Part shown: positions 53,084 through 62,658 of the stretch, one piece after another | How the letters are laid out: the number at the start of each line of letters is the position of its first letter | Position numbering within the stretch: the stretch's first letter is position 1 | Assembly: GCF_900112195.1 (NCBI RefSeq) | Contig: NZ_FOKR01000005.1 | Coordinates: forward strand, 62,001 to 126,000 | DNA from: Butyrivibrio sp. YAB3001 | GTDB lineage: Bacteria; Bacillota; Clostridia; Lachnospirales; Lachnospiraceae | Reading direction: 5' to 3' | DNA length: 64,000 bases | Notes under the pieces: model-generated | Seen by the model: the letters and a program-made list of their open reading frames with translations, nothing else | What the model was told of the DNA's origin: nothing | Databases searched by the model: none | Position numbers and translations under genes: made by a program

Positions 53084-53347
53084 AACTATTCTCTTCCCTT
53101 TTTTACATAAACTCCCAAATTAAAGTTTATCATCATAATCGCGCCGTGACTAGAGGATTATTAACGTTATCATCAATCGTCGACATGTGCAGCATAAGCG
53201 CCTTTCTGCATGAACACTGGCATTGATACAGTACATAAAAACATATATAATTAAAAAGATGTTTGTCAAAGGCTGTTAATTGACGGCTTCTACAGTGGAC
53301 TAATCAATTATTTCCAATAGTTTTGCAATAGTACAGGGGAAAAAACT

Positions 53348-54697
53348 ATGCCATTTAATCAGGATGAAAATAAAAAAGACAAGCTTGCAAATACCACATT
53401 TATCAGTGAAAAGATAAAACAGCGCCCCATCAACAGAAAAAAGCTCCTAAGAAGAACGATAATAACCATTTCACTGGCAGTTATCTTCGGAATTGTAGCA
53501 TGTTTTACTTTTCTTTTACTTCAGCCCGTGTTTAGCGATAAGCTCTATCCGGAAAAAGAACCTGATGTTATTTCTTTTCCCGAAGAATCAGCAAGTGATG
53601 AGCTTACGCCTGAAGAAATGGTTGCTGTAGAAAATGAAATTGCGGCAAGTGAAGCTCAAAGTCTTGAAGCTAACCAAAAGGATCAGATTGACCAGGCAAT
53701 TGCATCCTACACCTTTAATTCCACAGACTATGGAAAAATGATGGCTTCATTAAAAGTTCTCGCTACTGACGCTAATAGAAGCATCGTAAAGGTAACCGCC
53801 ATCTCAAGCGACAGCAACTGGTTCAATTCATCATATCAGAGCAGCGGTTCAACTTCAGGTCTGATAGTGGCAGATAATGGCAATAATTATTACATTCTTG
53901 CTCCCTATGAAAAACTTAAAGATGCTGAATCCATCGGAATCACTTTTTGTAACTCAATAACAGTTGAAGCTCAGCTAAAGCTTGTTGATACCATAACCAA
54001 TCTCTGTGTCCTGAGCGTAAAAAAGGCTGCCCTTTCACTTGATACAAGGAACAGCATAATCGCCGCAACGCTTGGCAGTTCCAATACAAGCAGCATTACA
54101 GGTCTCCCTGTTATCGCCGTTGGAAGTCCCATAGGAATTCAGGGTTCTATTTCTTACGGCATCATTACTTCTGAAAAAACTACCATAGACCTTCCGGATT
54201 CAACTTATAAGTTATTAACTTCTGACATTCAGGGAAGCAGCGAAGGAAGCGGTGTTTTAATAAATCTTTACGGTCAGGTTGTGGGAATCATTGACATGAC
54301 AAAGGTTCCAAGTGACCTTTCAGGAAATATATGCGCGATCGGAATCACCGAGCTTAAGACACTTATAGAAAATCTATCCAACGGTAAGAACCGAGCTTAT
54401 CTGGGAATCCATGGAACCACAGTTCCTGAAGAAATTCAGACAAAACAAAATGTTCCTGCAGGCGCATATATTACTCTTACAGAAACCGGTTCGCCTGCCA
54501 TGAAAGCAGGCATTCAGAGCGGAGATATCATCACTTTCATTGATGACACAGAAATAACAAGCTATGAACTTCTTATAAATAAGCTTGCTTCTCTTAGCCC
54601 TGATGATGTAATATCAATTACTGTAATGAGACAGGCACCCACAGATTATGTTGAGATGAAACTTGAAGCCACTCTGTCAGGCGCCACCCATGATTAA
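53348..54697 (+). CDS. HtrA/DegP-like membrane protein with PDZ domain, catalytic triad lost
   Basis: A 449-residue protein with a cytoplasmic N-terminus, one membrane helix (about 36-59), an acidic linker, a trypsin-like double beta-barrel (about 130-345) and a PDZ domain (about 350-445; AYLGIHG, GSPAMKAGIQSGDIITFIDD). The fold motifs align with HtrA, but the three catalytic positions do not. NYYILAPYEKL has Glu188 at the His site, DTITNLCVLSV has Asn218 at the Asp site, and SSEGSGVLIN has Gly300 at the Ser site. It is probably a non-proteolytic HtrA paralogue that binds peptides through PDZ at the membrane. It is followed by yhaM. Confidence 0.87.
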   Translation: MPFNQDENKKDKLANTTFISEKIKQRPINRKKLLRRTIITISLAVIFGIVACFTFLLLQPVFSDKLYPEKEPDVISFPEESASDELTPEEMVAVENEIAASEAQSLEANQKDQIDQAIASYTFNSTDYGKMMASLKVLATDANRSIVKVTAISSDSNWFNSSYQSSGSTSGLIVADNGNNYYILAPYEKLKDAESIGITFCNSITVEAQLKLVDTITNLCVLSVKKAALSLDTRNSIIAATLGSSNTSSITGLPVIAVGSPIGIQGSISYGIITSEKTTIDLPDSTYKLLTSDIQGSSEGSGVLINLYGQVVGIIDMTKVPSDLSGNICAIGITELKTLIENLSNGKNRAYLGIHGTTVPEEIQTKQNVPAGAYITLTETGSPAMKAGIQSGDIITFIDDTEITSYELLINKLASLSPDDVISITVMRQAPTDYVEMKLEATLSGATHD

Positions 54698-54728
54698 TTA
54701 TTTGCTTATTTAGAAATGAGGTTTTTTA

Positions 54729-55670
54729 ATGAAATTTATTAAGGATTTGAAGCCCGGAGACAGAATCAATGACGTCTACCTTTGTAAACACAAGGTCAGC
54801 GCCACGACCAAGAATGGTAAGGAATACTTTTCAGTAATTCTCCAGGACAAGACAGGAACCATCGATGCAAAGATTTGGGAGCCTAATAGTAACGGAATCT
54901 ATGAATTTGATGCTACAGACTACATTAATATTTTCGGTGAAGTAACAAGTTTTAACGGCGCATTACAGGTTAGTATAAAAAGTGCAAGAAAATGCCAGGA
55001 AGGTGAGTATGATCCAACTCTTTATCTTCCGGTTACCTCCAAGAATGTTGATGAGATGTACAAAGAGCTCCTTGGTATAATTGGAAGCATTCAGAATCCT
55101 TATTTAAAAAAGCTACTTGAAGATTTCTTTATTCACGACGAAAAATTTATAGTACTTTTCAAAAAATCCAGCGCAGCTAAGACTGTTCACCACGGCTTTA
55201 TTGGTGGACTTTTAGAGCATACACTTAGTGTTACAAAGCTCTGCATGTACTATTGCACTTCTTACCCCAAGCTAAACCGTGATCTGCTGCTTACTGCAGC
55301 AATCTGTCATGACATCGGCAAAACAAGAGAACTTAGTCTTTTCCCTACAAACGATTACACTGATGAAGGACAATTCCTTGGTCATATCGTAATGGGAACT
55401 GAAATGATTGGAGAAAAGGCACGCAATATACAAGGTTTCCCTGAACTACTCAAGCAGGAATTGCAGCACTGTATTTTAGCTCATCATGGCGAATTCGAAT
55501 ATGGTTCTCCCAAAAAGCCTGCCATTATGGAAGCTGTTGCACTAAATCTTGCAGATAACACAGATGCCAAGATGGAAACTTTCACTGAGCTTTTATCAAA
55601 TGTTCAGGCTCCAGGCTGGCAGGGCTACAACAAGTTCTTTGAATCAAATATTTATGAAACTGTAGTGTGA
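54729..55670 (+). CDS. yhaM: 3'-5' exoribonuclease YhaM-type (OB fold + HD domain)
   Basis: A 313-residue protein with an N-terminal OB-fold nucleic-acid binding domain (ATTKNGKEYFSVILQDKTGTI) and an HD hydrolase domain. The latter has HHGFIGGLLEHTLSV, the HD pair in AAICHDIGKTREL, and later LQHCILAHHGEFEYGSPKKPAIMEAVAL, giving the full metal-binding set. YhaM of Bacillus trims RNA and DNA from the 3' end. The start has AATGAGGTTTTTTA before it and lies 31 bp after the HtrA-like gene, probably in the same transcript. A bidirectional terminator follows. Confidence 0.93.
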   Translation: MKFIKDLKPGDRINDVYLCKHKVSATTKNGKEYFSVILQDKTGTIDAKIWEPNSNGIYEFDATDYINIFGEVTSFNGALQVSIKSARKCQEGEYDPTLYLPVTSKNVDEMYKELLGIIGSIQNPYLKKLLEDFFIHDEKFIVLFKKSSAAKTVHHGFIGGLLEHTLSVTKLCMYYCTSYPKLNRDLLLTAAICHDIGKTRELSLFPTNDYTDEGQFLGHIVMGTEMIGEKARNIQGFPELLKQELQHCILAHHGEFEYGSPKKPAIMEAVALNLADNTDAKMETFTELLSNVQAPGWQGYNKFFESNIYETVV

Positions 55671-55710
55671 TCATGCTACAGTTCATCAGCAAATTATGAT
55701 AATGACAAAT

Positions 55711-55761
55711 AAGACGGATGCCCTTGATTCATACATAATATGAACCATAAGCATCCGTCTT
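55711..55761. terminator. Bidirectional terminator between convergent genes
   Basis: AAGACGGATGC (55711-55721) pairs perfectly with GCATCCGTCTT (55751-55761), with an inner TTCATA/TATGAA stem. It lies between yhaM on the plus strand and the aminotransferase on the minus strand. Confidence 0.8.
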
Positions 55762-55829
55762 CTTATATACTATCTCTCAATAAATCTTTTTAATCAGCAA
55801 TATACTTTACTGTATCAATCACCAATCTA

Positions 55830-56993
55830 TCAATGTTCCAATTTTGAAATAAATTTCTCAAATCTTTCCATGGCAATCTTAAGATTTTGTAGGGAATACG
55901 CATAGGAAATTCTGATGTACCCTTCTCCACAGTCTCCAAAGGCACTACCTGGAACAACTGCAAGTTTTTCCTCTTCAAGAAGCCTTGTACAGAATTCATC
56001 ACTACTCATTCCAAACTTCTTGATACATGGGAATACATAAAACGCTCCAAACGGCTCAAAACAAGGAAGTCCAAACTTCTTAAATTCATTAAGAAGGTAC
56101 CTTCTTCTATGATTGTACTCCTCACGCATTTTGCTGACATCTTCGTCACCATTTCGAAGTGCCTCTACTGCTGCGTACTGGCTTGTAGTAGGTGCGCACA
56201 TTATAGCAAACTGGTGTATCTTAACCATCTGAGCCATTATGTTTGCAGGTCCGCAAGCATATCCAAGTCTCCATCCGGTCATAGCATAAGCCTTGGAAAA
56301 ACCGTTTATTAAGATTGTGCGCTCTCTCATACCGGGAAGTGAAACTATTGAAACATGTTTGCCATTATAAGTAAGCTCACTATATATTTCATCAGAAATA
56401 ACATAAAGATCTTTTTCGATAACTACTTTGGCAATCTCTTCCAGGTCCTTCTTCTCCATAACAGCGCCGGTAGGGTTGTTGGGAAATGGCAACACAAGAA
56501 TCTTTGTCTTATCTGTTACCTTTTCAAGAACTTCTTCTGCGGTAAGTCTAAAATCATTTTCTTCTTTAAGCTCAATGATAACAGGCACAGCATCAGCAAG
56601 AATCGCACAGGGCTCATATGACACATAACTTGGCTGTGGAATAAGGACTTCGTCTCCCTCATCAACCATTGCTCTAAATGCAAGGTCAATTGCTTCTGAT
56701 CCGCCAACCGTAATGAATATTTCTTTTAACGGATCATAGGTTACTCCCTGTGTTCTGTTTATATAATTACTAACTTCCTGCCTAAGTTCCTTAAGTCCTG
56801 AATTGGAGGTATAAAATGTTCTTCCCTTTTCAAGAGAGTAAATGCCCTCATCTCTGATATGCCATGGTGTGTCAAAATCCGGTTCACCAACACCAAGAGA
56901 AATAGCACCTTCCGTCTCCTGAACTATATCAAAAAATTTTCTAATACCGGATGGCTTGATTCCAATTACTTTCTTTCCTAACGGATCTCTCAT
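55830..56993 (-). CDS. Class I/II PLP-dependent aminotransferase
   Basis: A 387-residue fold-type I transaminase. The PLP lysine lies in LINGFSKAYAMTGWRLGYA. Other conserved elements are SLGVGEPDFDTPWHI, FITVGGSEAIDLAFRA, PFPNNPTGAVM, YVISDEIYSEL and the substrate-binding Arg in GYIRISYAYS. It matches the aspartate/aromatic (PatA-like) group. The exact amino donor is not shown. Its start overlaps the stop of an Lrp/AsnC-type regulator gene by four bases, so the two are co-expressed and the regulator may respond to its substrate or product. Confidence 0.92.
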   Translation of the reverse strand: MRDPLGKKVIGIKPSGIRKFFDIVQETEGAISLGVGEPDFDTPWHIRDEGIYSLEKGRTFYTSNSGLKELRQEVSNYINRTQGVTYDPLKEIFITVGGSEAIDLAFRAMVDEGDEVLIPQPSYVSYEPCAILADAVPVIIELKEENDFRLTAEEVLEKVTDKTKILVLPFPNNPTGAVMEKKDLEEIAKVVIEKDLYVISDEIYSELTYNGKHVSIVSLPGMRERTILINGFSKAYAMTGWRLGYACGPANIMAQMVKIHQFAIMCAPTTSQYAAVEALRNGDEDVSKMREEYNHRRRYLLNEFKKFGLPCFEPFGAFYVFPCIKKFGMSSDEFCTRLLEEEKLAVVPGSAFGDCGEGYIRISYAYSLQNLKIAMERFEKFISKLEH

Positions 56994-57478
56994 GGTGTGA
57001 TTATCTCCCTTGTGTCCTCGTATTGCTTAGTCAAAATAGTTCCGTGATCCTTATACTTTTTCAAGATAAAATGAGTTGCAGTGCTAAGGACTGTATCCAG
57101 CGTTGCCAGCTTATTATTTACAAAACCGGCAACTTCTTGCAATGATTTACCTTCAAGTATTACCATAAGGTCAAATCCACCGCTCATGAGATACACACTT
57201 GTAACTTCCGGATATTTATAAATTCTCTCCGCAATATTATCAAACCCCTGGCCTCTTGTAGGTGTTACTTTAACTTCTATCAAAGCATTAACCTTATCGA
57301 GCCCTGTTTTAGACCAATCTATCATGGTATGGTAACCACAAATTATTCCCTCATCTTCAAGCGCCTTGAGTTCGTTGGCTATAAGAAGCTCATCCGCCCC
57401 TAGCAACACGCTAAGTTCATGAACTTCAATGCGACTGTTTTTTTCAATAATATTTAGTATTTCTTCTCTGGTTCCCAT
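56990..57478 (-). CDS. Lrp/AsnC-family transcriptional regulator
   Basis: A 162-residue regulator with an N-terminal winged HTH (about 5-60; EEILNIIEKNSRIEVHELSVLLG, LKALEDEGIICGYHTMIDW) and a C-terminal RAM effector domain (VNALIEVKVTPTRGQGFDNIAERI, VTSVYLMSGGFDLMVILEG) that binds amino acids and mediates oligomerisation. Gene overlap with the downstream aminotransferase points to an amino-acid-responsive two-gene unit. CAGGGTTT-like operators were not recognised. Confidence 0.93.
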   Translation of the reverse strand: MGTREEILNIIEKNSRIEVHELSVLLGADELLIANELKALEDEGIICGYHTMIDWSKTGLDKVNALIEVKVTPTRGQGFDNIAERIYKYPEVTSVYLMSGGFDLMVILEGKSLQEVAGFVNNKLATLDTVLSTATHFILKKYKDHGTILTKQYEDTREIITP

Positions 57479-57556
57479 CTCATTCTCCTCACAGTAATAT
57501 TACGATTCTCTTGTGTTTCTTCATCATATGATAACACAGAATAAAAAACTACTCCA

Positions 57557-58546
57557 TTACAATACTTTTAGTATCTCATCAGCCTGAGGCGCCTCTAAAA
57601 ATCTCGTCTCATCAGCATTGATTATAATCTTATCATTACTATCCGTAAGTTCTCCAACAATCTTTGCCGGAATACCATTATTGTTGAGGTCAAATACCAG
57701 TTTTTCACCGTCATCTGCCGCTATAAGAAGAGCCCCGCCTGACAGAAGCTGATACGGATTTATTTCAAAAAACTCACATATCTCTATTGTCTCCTGTCTG
57801 ATTGGAATATTCTTAAGATCAACACGCAGTCCACATCCCGATCTTCCTGCAAGTTCCCAAAGACCTGCAAAGACTCCGCCATTTGAAAGGTCATGCACTG
57901 CAGATACTCCCGATCCTGCTAAAATATCCATCTCTTTTTTCACATAGAGGTCATACTTAAAGTTTCTGGCTCCATCTATAAAAGGGACAGGATATTTTGC
58001 TGTAAGTTCATCAAACTTCTCCCATGCCAGCATAGCTGTTCCCTCAAGTGCTACACATTTCGTGATCACAAGACTTTGCCCCGGTTTACCCTTTCCATTA
58101 CAGGTAACTCTTTTACCATCAGTTAATGCTTCCTCACTTAAGTAGCCTATAGCAGTAATATTCAAAACCGGACGATTTACCAGTGAAGTAACCTCTGTAT
58201 GACCGCCTGAATAAACCACATTGCATAGTCTTGCGGCTTCTATAGCGTCATTTACATACTTCTTTATCTGCGGTTCTTCTGCATTTTCCGGCAAAAGAAT
58301 ACTCATCAGCACCTGCTCCGCTGTAATTCCTTGGGCTACAAGTCCATTTACAGCCTTGATTACTCCATAAAATGCTGCATCTTCTATATCCACCGTCACA
58401 GGACAAATTGTGGAAAAAGTCTTTTTTTCATTAGAAAAAGCGCAGTCAGACCCTGCAGCTGCGCTTCCTTCATTTTTAAATTCCGTTTTTATTAGTTTTA
58501 ATACTGATCTTTTTAATGCATTCTCAGTAATCTTACCAATTCTCAT
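57557..58546 (-). CDS. AIR-synthase-fold protein (PurM/HypE/SelD-like)
   Basis: A protein of about 329 residues with the two AIRS domains of ATP-dependent enzymes such as PurM, ThiL, HypE and SelD. The N-terminal domain carries STICPVTVDIEDAAFYGVIKAVNGLVAQG and VVYSGGHTEVTSLV. The C-terminal domain has GSGVSAVHDLSNGGVFAGLWELAGRSG and PYQLLSGGALLIA. The TVDIEDAAFYGVIKAVN segment is where ATP-binding Asp residues lie in the family. No hyp, sel or pur gene is nearby, so the reaction is unknown. The ATG at 58546 (MRIGKITE) follows TTGGAGTATTG. The ATG at 58561 has no ribosome binding site. Confidence 0.8.
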   Translation of the reverse strand: MRIGKITENALKRSVLKLIKTEFKNEGSAAAGSDCAFSNEKKTFSTICPVTVDIEDAAFYGVIKAVNGLVAQGITAEQVLMSILLPENAEEPQIKKYVNDAIEAARLCNVVYSGGHTEVTSLVNRPVLNITAIGYLSEEALTDGKRVTCNGKGKPGQSLVITKCVALEGTAMLAWEKFDELTAKYPVPFIDGARNFKYDLYVKKEMDILAGSGVSAVHDLSNGGVFAGLWELAGRSGCGLRVDLKNIPIRQETIEICEFFEINPYQLLSGGALLIAADDGEKLVFDLNNNGIPAKIVGELTDSNDKIIINADETRFLEAPQADEILKVL

Positions 58547-58560
58547 CAATACTCCAATCA

Positions 58561-58630
58561 TAATATGATGTAAAGTTCAATAATCGTATCACGTATTGTT
58601 CCGTGCAATGCGCTCCAATAATCCTGCGTT
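58561..58630. repeat. Second, partial copy of the palindromic intergenic element
   Basis: From 58561 the plus strand reads ATAATATGATGTAA and then TATTGTTCCGTGC, CAATAATCCTGCG, aligning with 35994-36060 over about 70 bp with many matches, including GATGTAA, TTGTTCCGT and AATCCT.CG. The long second stem of the first copy is absent. It ends three bases from the vanW-type gene stop. Confidence 0.6.
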
Positions 58631-58633
58631 TTA

Positions 58634-60211
58634 TCAGTTGGTGATAATTGCCTCTGCATCTTCCACCGGTGCACTCTCAGCTGCTGCCTGCTGAATCTGC
58701 TGATTAGCTGCATTTACTGCCTGTGCCGCAGCAATGGCTGCTGCCTCTGCATTCTCTGTTCCGGCTGCATCTCTTGCTGCTGCAAGTGCTCCTGCAACTG
58801 CCTTAACTGTACCAAGATCCTTGGTTGCAATAGCAGTCTGAAGCTGAGCTACCATGTTTGGATCAGCTCCACCTGTTCCGACTGTTACAAGTCTTGGAAC
58901 CATCTTGTAATTACTACTGTTGATTACCTCTTCACTTACTACTGCGCCATTCTCAGATACAACTTTTTTAAGCTGTGCCTTATATCCAATATGCGCTGAC
59001 TGCACGCCCACATAACCAATCGCCTGAGAAGCATCTGTTGAATACCGATCTTCTGAAGCAGGTATCTTTTCTAAAACTTCACTCTTAAATGAAACAACTC
59101 TTCCGGCAGGTCTTGTCTCAACACCATAAATTGTAAAAGTGATCTGCTTGTCAGCAGTTGTTCTTCCCTCTATATATATAGGATAATCCGTACTATTTAC
59201 AAATCTGAAATTCTTTCCGCCGGATTCAGCAATTGCCGCATCAGCAGAAGGATCAACATAAGTAACGATCATTGAATGATTATGACGTTCTGTAACATCA
59301 AGCTCTGCAAGAAGAACTGCGTTGTATAGAGTTGTGGATACCTGGCAGATTCCCCCTCCGATACTCTCCACAACAACACCATTTAAATAAGATCCTGCAG
59401 GGAAATATCCATTAGCTTCTGTAAAAGGAGTAATTACATCAAGTACCGAGAACTCCTCTCCCGGATAAAGAGTTGTTCCATTTATTAAAGAACAACCATT
59501 AGCAACATTGGCACTTCTTGAAGCACCGGATGACTTGTAACTTGTTGTAAATGTTCCAAGCACATCTCTTACACGTGAAAGTTCCTCTGCACTTCCAAGC
59601 GGCACATCCTCTGCAACACAAAGCTGAATCTGAGTAGCTTCACCATTCCATCCGCTCTTTACAAACTCTTTTATTTTATCAACAGAACCCTCTACATCAA
59701 TAAGATAACCTGTCTGTCCCTGAGTTACCTCAAATCCATCAGCAGTCTTTTTTAACGAAAAATTTACTTTTTTCTGGTTAAAAGAACTACATCTGTTACT
59801 TACAATATCAACTATATGTTCATCATTAAAACCATACTCAATATCATATCTATGATTTGACTGCTCAAGGTCTCTTAGCGCCTTATATCTCTGAACCACG
59901 TTGCCACAATGTCCAAGGTTATAAGCTTCCTCAACAACCTGTGGATTTCTCCAAGAAATACCAAGTTCATCACCCTTAATTGTGATACTCTTGCCTTCAC
60001 CGGCTGTAAGAGTTATATCTGCTTCTGCAAGTCTGTCAAAATACGCATTTACTGCCGATCCTGCATCTGTAACGCTCATTCCCGAAACATCTATATCACC
60101 TATAAATACTCCGTTTGCAATTGTTCTGCCATCTGCTGCTTTTGTCTGAATCCCAGGCAGAAGTAACAGCACACCAAGTGAGAGTAAAACTCCACGCAAA
60201 TATTTTTTCAT
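58634..60211 (-). CDS. VanW-family secreted protein with peptidoglycan-binding-like domain
   Basis: A 525-residue protein with a signal peptide (about 1-25, cleavage near TKAADG), a PG_binding_4-like region (about 50-215) and a VanW domain (about 230-365; TLYPGEEFSVLDVITPFTEANGYF, SIGGGICQVSTTLYNAVLLAELDVTERHNHS). A beta-rich segment and an Ala/Glu-rich, low-complexity C-terminal tail (about 440-525) follow. VanW-type proteins occur with glycopeptide resistance genes but are common alone in Firmicutes, where their function is unknown. No other van gene is here. It probably acts at the cell wall. It diverges from a hypothetical gene. Confidence 0.9.
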   Translation of the reverse strand: MKKYLRGVLLSLGVLLLLPGIQTKAADGRTIANGVFIGDIDVSGMSVTDAGSAVNAYFDRLAEADITLTAGEGKSITIKGDELGISWRNPQVVEEAYNLGHCGNVVQRYKALRDLEQSNHRYDIEYGFNDEHIVDIVSNRCSSFNQKKVNFSLKKTADGFEVTQGQTGYLIDVEGSVDKIKEFVKSGWNGEATQIQLCVAEDVPLGSAEELSRVRDVLGTFTTSYKSSGASRSANVANGCSLINGTTLYPGEEFSVLDVITPFTEANGYFPAGSYLNGVVVESIGGGICQVSTTLYNAVLLAELDVTERHNHSMIVTYVDPSADAAIAESGGKNFRFVNSTDYPIYIEGRTTADKQITFTIYGVETRPAGRVVSFKSEVLEKIPASEDRYSTDASQAIGYVGVQSAHIGYKAQLKKVVSENGAVVSEEVINSSNYKMVPRLVTVGTGGADPNMVAQLQTAIATKDLGTVKAVAGALAAARDAAGTENAEAAAIAAAQAVNAANQQIQQAAAESAPVEDAEAIITN

Positions 60212-60287
60212 AATGCCCCCTATGTGCCATTTTACGTGCTATTATATATGGTATACAAGCACCTTTATTTACGAAAGGATATTATAG

Positions 60288-60932
60288 ATGATATTCCCCT
60301 TTTTAGCAAGTTTCATTATATTAGTGATAATATTCAACATTCGCTCCCGTGGCGTTTCAAGAAAGATAGAAGAACGGGAACAAAATTTTTGGGAAAAAGA
60401 AAGAGAAGCCAATAACGTCAGAAAAAAAAGCCTGGATTCACTAGAGTATATTCATATACCTGTAGACCTTCTTCCATTCGACACCCACGGTAACAATGGC
60501 ATCTTACAATCTGCAGAGGAAGAACTTCTTGCGTTAAAGGATGAAAAGATCGTGAACCTGACAGGAATAACAAATACTGATCTAAAGCTTGAATATGGTA
60601 CAGCAAACATAACTGTCCTGACTCAATACGACCAGAATTACACTGCCATGGTTGTCTCTTTACAGAAATGGGGACAGGAGCTTTATGACCAGGGGAGATT
60701 TGAAGACGCGGCAAAAGTCCTTGAGTTTTCAGTAAAAACACGGACTGATATAACCGCAACCTACAGATTATTAGTGGATTTGTATAAGACCAAACTGGGA
60801 TTTAGCGAATCTGAAATAAATAGAAAACTTGAAGGACTTCTTCCTATAGCAAAAGGCCTCAATGCTTTAAGCCGCAATCAGATTGTGAAGCTTATTGAAG
60901 AAGCAATTATTCCTTTGGAAGAAGTAATGTAG
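60288..60932 (+). CDS. Hypothetical membrane-anchored protein
   Basis: I do not recognise this 214-residue protein. It has one N-terminal membrane helix (about 2-18), a basic/coiled-coil stretch (about 19-50; SRKIEEREQNFWEKEREANN) and a soluble domain. The second half (about 115-210) looks helical with a TPR-like part (WGQELYDQGRFEDAAKVLEFSV). The start has CGAAAGGATATTATAG before it. It diverges from the VanW-family gene over 76 bp and is followed by a terminator. A scaffold role at the membrane is possible, but no function can be assigned. Confidence 0.75.
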   Translation: MIFPFLASFIILVIIFNIRSRGVSRKIEEREQNFWEKEREANNVRKKSLDSLEYIHIPVDLLPFDTHGNNGILQSAEEELLALKDEKIVNLTGITNTDLKLEYGTANITVLTQYDQNYTAMVVSLQKWGQELYDQGRFEDAAKVLEFSVKTRTDITATYRLLVDLYKTKLGFSESEINRKLEGLLPIAKGLNALSRNQIVKLIEEAIIPLEEVM

Positions 60933-61010
60933 TCTTAACGCAAAGCTACAATTACCTGCTTATTCAGTACTAGATTGTGTAATTATCAAGTATTATGATC
61001 ATTAAGGAAA

Positions 61011-61038
61011 AATGGTGACCAACTGGTCACCATTTTTT
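61011..61038. terminator. Intrinsic terminator between convergent genes
   Basis: AATGGTGACC (61011-61020) pairs perfectly with GGTCACCATT (61025-61034) around a four-base loop, with A-rich and T-rich flanks on both sides. It serves the hypothetical gene on the plus strand and probably galT on the minus strand. Confidence 0.85.
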
Positions 61039-61114
61039 AATGCTTTATATCAAACAACAATTTCACTTGATGCTTTCTATAAATCACTTTTGCTTGAAAT
61101 TTACATTAATACCT

Positions 61115-62653
61115 TTAGCATAAAGACGCTGTGAATCTGTCAAAGGCTGCCTGCCCCTGCTCTGTGCGCTTATAAACGCCGGCATCTTCAAGAACATGCA
61201 TAAATACTTCTCCAATTTCTTTCTGGATTATTAAGTCAATGTTTTCCTTATTAATTGAATCGTATTTTTCCTTAAATAAATCCACCCAGTCAGCATGTTT
61301 CTCAAGAACTTCATCTTTTCTTAAGTCTTCACCATTTAAGATAGCTTCTTTTAACTGAGCCATTTCTCCCTTAAGTCTTGCAGGAAGAACAGCAAGTCCC
61401 ATTACTTCTATAAGACCAATGTTCTCTTTCTTTATATGATGAAGCTCAGCATGCGGATGATATACACCAAGCGGATGCTCATCTGTAGTGATATTATTTC
61501 TCAAAACAAGGTCAAGTTCATAATTGTCGCCGCGTTTTCTTGCTATTGGAGTTATTGTATTATGAGGAGTTCCTTCTGTTTCAGAAAAAATGAACGCTTC
61601 CTCATCAGTATATCCTCTCCATTTATTAAGAATAATGTCTGCCAGTTCTATGACCCTGTCAGTATTTTTTCCTGAAAGCCTGATAACGGACATCGGCCAC
61701 TTAACTATTCCGCTCGAAACATCCTCAAAACCTTTAACGTTAAAAGATCTTTCCACAGGCGCCTTTGCCATAGCAAAGTCATAATGCCCTCCCTGGAAAT
61801 GGTCATGGCTGAGTATCGATCCTCCAACTATTGGAAGATCAGCATTTGATCCTACAAAATAATGAGGAAACTGCTTTACAAAATCAAAGAGCTTACAAAA
61901 TGTATTGTGCTCTATTTTCATCGGGATGTGCTGTGAATTAAACACGATACAATGTTCGTTATAATACACATAAGGCGAATACTGAAATCCCCACTTAGAA
62001 TCCTGAATTGTCACAGGAATTATTCTGTGGTTTTCTCTTGCAGGATGATCCAGTCTTCCCGAATAGCCCTCATTTTCCCAACAAAGCTGGCATTTAGGAT
62101 ATCCGCTCTGCTTCGCATTTCTTGCAGCTGCTATAGCTTTAGGATCTTTTTCCGGCTTTGAAAGATTGATAGTTATATCAAGATCACCATATTCAGTCGG
62201 TGATACCCACTTCACATCCTTTGCTATGCGATATCTTCTAATATAATCACTGTTTTTAGAAAGATTGTAGTAGTAATCTGTAGCTTCTTCAGGACTATTA
62301 GAATACTTATCGTTGAACTTTTTTATGATAGCACTCGGTCTTTCTACCAAAAGTCCCATAATCTTTGTATCAAAAAGATCTCTATAGGCAACGCTGTCAT
62401 TCTCGATAAGCCCTTTTGATACTGCATAATCATCGATTTCTTTTAACAGACTTTCCAGGTATCTTCCAAGCTCAGCCTCATCTTCCGGAATCTTTTCTGA
62501 AAGCTCTTTTATCCCGCCAATCTCATATTCTGCACTATCAAGTCCAAGCTCTATCAAAAGCGAATTTACCGCATAAATAATATCCGACTCCTCAATAAGC
62601 TCAGTCTTAAACGCATATGCAACTAAATTTACAATACTATCCTGTATATTCAT
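61115..62653 (-). CDS. galT: UDP-glucose:hexose-1-phosphate uridylyltransferase, class II GalT
   Basis: A 512-residue enzyme of the Leloir pathway that exchanges UMP between UDP-glucose and galactose 1-phosphate. The length and sequence belong to the Firmicute-type GalT family 2 rather than the ~350-residue E. coli form. Recognisable parts are QSGYPKCQLCWENEGYSGR, HCIVFNSQHIPM, GSNADLPIVGGSILSHDHFQGG (active-site His region) and ITTDEHPLGVYHPHAELHHIKKENIGLIEVMG. It starts 5 bp after the galK stop, so both are in one operon. Confidence 0.95.
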   Translation of the reverse strand: MNIQDSIVNLVAYAFKTELIEESDIIYAVNSLLIELGLDSAEYEIGGIKELSEKIPEDEAELGRYLESLLKEIDDYAVSKGLIENDSVAYRDLFDTKIMGLLVERPSAIIKKFNDKYSNSPEEATDYYYNLSKNSDYIRRYRIAKDVKWVSPTEYGDLDITINLSKPEKDPKAIAAARNAKQSGYPKCQLCWENEGYSGRLDHPARENHRIIPVTIQDSKWGFQYSPYVYYNEHCIVFNSQHIPMKIEHNTFCKLFDFVKQFPHYFVGSNADLPIVGGSILSHDHFQGGHYDFAMAKAPVERSFNVKGFEDVSSGIVKWPMSVIRLSGKNTDRVIELADIILNKWRGYTDEEAFIFSETEGTPHNTITPIARKRGDNYELDLVLRNNITTDEHPLGVYHPHAELHHIKKENIGLIEVMGLAVLPARLKGEMAQLKEAILNGEDLRKDEVLEKHADWVDLFKEKYDSINKENIDLIIQKEIGEVFMHVLEDAGVYKRTEQGQAAFDRFTASLC

Positions 62654-62658
62654 AACTT

